This document shows positions 6,816-8,334 of a stretch of DNA of 8,334 nucleotides, piece by piece. This DNA is from an uncultured Victivallales bacterium (GTDB taxonomy: Bacteria; Verrucomicrobiota; Lentisphaeria; Oligosphaerales; JAFGRS01). Where the stretch lies: positions 1-8,334 of the forward strand of contig CAILKC010000739.1 in assembly GCA_903834675.1 (NCBI GenBank). The letters are read 5' to 3'. The notes under the pieces are model-generated. The model saw only the letters and a program-made list of their open reading frames with translations, had not been told where the DNA came from and ran no database searches. Positions within the stretch are counted from its first letter, which is position 1. Each line of letters starts with the position of its first letter. Both the position numbers and the translations under genes were made by a program.

Positions 6816-7910
6816 TCACCAGGAATAACTGACGGAAGCCCGGATGCCATGGTCAGCCGTCCGGTCCAGAGACTGCCGATACTCGACGCCGCCACCCCAG
6901 CGCTCGAACCCCTGGGTGCGCAGCCCGAGGATGGCGCTGGTGAAATCGTTCGGCACCGCGTGCGGCATGTCCATGACGCGCGAGTAGTCGAGGGCGGTCG
7001 ATAGCACCAGGTGCGAGGCTACCGGCAAGGCCCAGCCCCCGTTGAGGCCCTGGACATCAAGGTAGTTGTGACCGCCCAATTCCCGGTCGCCATTGGTGTT
7101 CCAGTCACGGCTGTACAGATAGACCAGGTGGAACAGGCCAAAATCCGTCGCCCGAGACGCCGCCACGGCGAGTCCGGGGGCCAGGCGCAGTTGGTCGTTG
7201 ACATTCGAATAGCCGGCGTAGGTCAGGTCCAGGACCCCATACGCATCCACATTGACCCCGTTGGTCTCCTGAGCAAGAAGACGGCGACCGGGCATCAGAC
7301 TGAAGTTGTAGAGGTCGGCATCACTGCCATCCCAGGCATCGCGCCCGTCACTATGCTGAGCCCGCAACGCGGCTACAAACAAATTGCGGTCATGACGCCC
7401 GTAGAGGGCCAGATCGAAGGACTGGGAAATGGCTTTGTAGGTCTGGCCCCCTGCCGAAAAGTCACGCTGGTCGTAAGCGAGGCCGCCGTCCAGGTGAAGA
7501 TCCCAGCCGGGTAACGCGGACGATTCAAACGACGTAAACCCGCTATGGCTGCCTAACGTCTGAGCCATCCACCACTGCGAGGCCGTCACCAGCCTTCCCT
7601 TGACCCAAACCGACACCTCTTCCGAGTTGGCGGCGCGGGCCAGCTTACCCGCCGCGTCGAATCCCGCCGAGCTGTATCCTTCGAGCCTGAACTCCATCAC
7701 GGCAGGATTGCTTTCAGGATGGCCATCGTAAACCCAGCGTCCGTCCTGTTGGTACTCCGCCGTGCCCGTCTCTACGTTGTAGCGGTTGCGGCCGTCCGCA
7801 CTGACGAACCAGGCCCCGTCCCAGGAACCCGCCATCAGGGCAGTTCCCAGCAGACAGCACGCCACCGCTACGATGCGTCGGATGGATCGGCCAATGCGGG
7901 TGTTCATCAT
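6816..7910 (-). CDS. Outer-membrane beta-barrel protein, unknown family
   Basis: A 364-residue secreted protein whose family I do not recognise. Residues 1-28 are a signal peptide: a basic n-region (R5, R8, R11, R12), then IVAVACCLLGTALMAG, with cleavage near 27-28. Residues 29-130 are polar and include FVSADGRNRYNVETGTAEYQQDGRWVYDG. From about 135 to the end are alternating polar/hydrophobic, Tyr/Trp/Gly-rich strands, such as WDLHLDGGLAYDQRDF, YKAISQSFDLALYGRH and FGLFHLVYLYSRDW. It ends GIRASVSYSW, an aromatic-terminated last strand like those recognised by BamA, with W where F is usual. The barrel resembles autotransporter-type barrels in general pattern only, and no long passenger precedes it. 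The ATG at 7910 has GGAG 5 nt upstream (7916-7919); an adjacent ATG at 7907 is 8 nt away. It is first in the envelope cluster, behind a recognisable promoter. Confidence 0.8.
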   Translation of the reverse strand: MMNTRIGRSIRRIVAVACCLLGTALMAGSWDGAWFVSADGRNRYNVETGTAEYQQDGRWVYDGHPESNPAVMEFRLEGYSSAGFDAAGKLARAANSEEVSVWVKGRLVTASQWWMAQTLGSHSGFTSFESSALPGWDLHLDGGLAYDQRDFSAGGQTYKAISQSFDLALYGRHDRNLFVAALRAQHSDGRDAWDGSDADLYNFSLMPGRRLLAQETNGVNVDAYGVLDLTYAGYSNVNDQLRLAPGLAVAASRATDFGLFHLVYLYSRDWNTNGDRELGGHNYLDVQGLNGGWALPVASHLVLSTALDYSRVMDMPHAVPNDFTSAILGLRTQGFERWGGGVEYRQSLDRTADHGIRASVSYSW

Positions 7911-7915
7911 CCTGT

Positions 7916-7919
7916 CTCC
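7916..7919 (-). promoter_or_regulatory. Ribosome binding site of the beta-barrel gene
   Basis: GGAG on the minus strand lies 5 nt before the ATG at 7910 and 8 nt before the tandem ATG at 7907. Either ATG could be used; they differ by one residue. Confidence 0.6.
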
Positions 7920-7950
7920 ATTCCTGTTGTTGCCTTGCCAGAGTACGGGT

Positions 7951-7976
7951 CGGCACGGCTTTCCTCAACCGTGCCG
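7951..7976 (-). promoter_or_regulatory. Leader hairpin upstream of the envelope cluster
   Basis: CGGCACGG (7951-7958) and CCGTGCCG (7969-7976) form a perfect 8-bp stem with a 10-nt loop. It lies between the predicted promoter and the first gene, so it would form in the 5' leader about 40 nt before the start codon. On the mRNA strand the loop reads TTGAGGAAAG. It could stabilise the mRNA or bind a regulator; it matches no riboswitch I recognise. Confidence 0.5.
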
Positions 7977-8007
7977 CCACACCACGAGTCGCACCACCAA
8001 GCATAGC

Positions 8008-8036
8008 AATTTACACGCCTCATGCCGGTGTGGCAA
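8008..8036 (-). promoter_or_regulatory. Sigma70-type promoter for the envelope cluster
   Basis: On the minus strand, -35 TTGCCA (8031-8036, 5/6) and -10 TAAATT (8008-8013, 4/6) are separated by 17 bp, with an AT-rich patch rare in this GC-rich DNA. A second -10-like TGCTATGCT (extended -10 form) overlaps just downstream. Transcription would start near 8001, giving a leader of about 90 nt. Confidence 0.5.
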
Positions 8037-8194
8037 TGGGGCGCAGGGCAGGGGGGCGCAGGTCAGTGCCGTTGGGGTTTCTGTTTCGATCGTCTCCGCG
8101 TCCGGCGAGAAGAACGGGTCCCTTGACTCTTGGGGGAGACTTCCGGCGGCCCGTGTCGCGAATGCCAGACGCCGCGGAGCGCTGAAAGCGCGGC

Positions 8195-8228
8195 CATTCC
8201 TCAGCCCAGGGCACCGCCCTGGGAATGG
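8195..8228. other. Strong hairpin with 8-bp GC core
   Basis: The core CCCAGGGC-ACC-GCCCTGGG (8205-8223) is a perfect 8-bp stem with a 3-nt loop. The flanks CCATT (8195-8199) and AATGG (8224-8228) also pair, leaving a one-sided bulge. No T-run follows on either strand, so it looks more like a REP palindrome than an intrinsic terminator. Confidence 0.65.
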
Positions 8229-8245
8229 AATCCAAAACGAGATCG

Positions 8246-8315
8246 AGCCCTGCCGGGGCGGCATACCGACAGTCCATGGGCACCGCGCGGCCAGCTATGG
8301 CGCCCCTGCAGGGCT
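8246..8315. repeat. Imperfect 20-bp inverted repeat
   Basis: Left arm AGCCCTGCCGGGGCGGCATA (8246-8265) matches the reverse complement of the right arm (8296-8315) at 18 of 20 positions, with a 30-bp centre. The right arm itself contains the palindrome CCCTGCAGGG. It could be the ends of a small non-autonomous element or one paired-hairpin REP unit. Confidence 0.55.
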
Positions 8316-8334
8316 GAGAATCTGGGGTATGCCC

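Larger units (their letters stand above)
8037..8334. repeat. Gene-free palindrome-rich region, REP-like element
   Basis: No convincing gene is present: open frames here lack ribosome sites, and their translations are Arg/Pro-rich with no domain pattern. From about 8170 onward the DNA is packed with inverted repeats. They include CCCAGGGC-ACC-GCCCTGGG at 8205-8223, a 20-bp imperfect inverted repeat at 8246-8265/8296-8315, and an 8-bp one at 8260-8267/8326-8333. This resembles dispersed REP-type intergenic repeats. The region extends to the window edge, so its far boundary and the next gene are not visible. Copy number elsewhere cannot be judged here. Confidence 0.5.

Noticed and set aside
7714..8004. 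96-residue minus-strand frame overlapping the barrel gene start as a leader peptide
   Set aside because: It is out of frame with a well-supported signal peptide start and shows no protein-like pattern.
7965..8264. 99-residue minus-strand open frame upstream of the barrel gene
   Set aside because: It overlaps the predicted promoter and the palindromic repeats, is Arg/Pro-rich without domain pattern, and has no ribosome site; best read as translated repeat.

Overview
This is a GC-rich bacterial chromosomal window (well above 60% GC by eye) with seven protein-coding genes, six on the minus strand and one (folK) on the plus strand. The RNase E/G protein opens with MKQILINSEDLQ and carries a long insertion in its S1 domain. 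A URO-D superfamily protein, a DUF1570/peptidase-MA-like lipoprotein and REP-like palindromes are also present. From memory of such proteins, this mix suggests the PVC superphylum (Verrucomicrobiota/Kiritimatiellota-like). That is inference; no rRNA or other phylogenetic marker is present to settle it.

Layout. Positions 5-183 hold a degenerate tandem array of five hairpin-forming units (32-bp period in its regular part) that abuts the stop codon of a URO-D superfamily gene (180-1622, minus). Upstream of that gene on the same strand lie an RNase E/G gene (1684-3411) and fmt, methionyl-tRNA formyltransferase (3425-4408). fmt and the RNase gene are 13 bp apart and the URO-D gene follows after about 60 bp, so the three could form one transcript in the order fmt, RNase, URO-D. 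folK (4527-5030, plus) is divergent from fmt. Between them is a good sigma70-type promoter whose -10 element sits in the 8-bp palindrome ACTATAGT and could in principle serve both directions.

The right half (5044-7910, minus) is a compact three-gene cell-envelope cluster read from right to left. First is a signal-peptide-bearing outer-membrane beta-barrel protein of unknown identity. Second is a lipoprotein with a permuted NlpC/P60 (YiiX-like) papain fold, and third is a probable lipoprotein with an HExxH zinc-protease motif. The cluster has one recognisable promoter (8008-8036) and a leader with a perfect 8-bp-stem hairpin. Its last two genes overlap by 80 bp. folK and the last gene converge with 13 bp between stop codons.

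The right end (8037-8334) has no convincing gene. It contains several palindromes, including an 8-bp-stem hairpin with flanking pairing and a 20-bp, 18/20-matched inverted repeat, and resembles a dispersed REP-type intergenic element.

Functionally, fmt, the RNase gene and folK are housekeeping (translation initiation, RNA processing, folate synthesis; folate supplies the formyl donor used by Fmt). The three-gene envelope cluster is the most novel-looking part. I see no defence system, CRISPR array, transposase, tRNA or rRNA.
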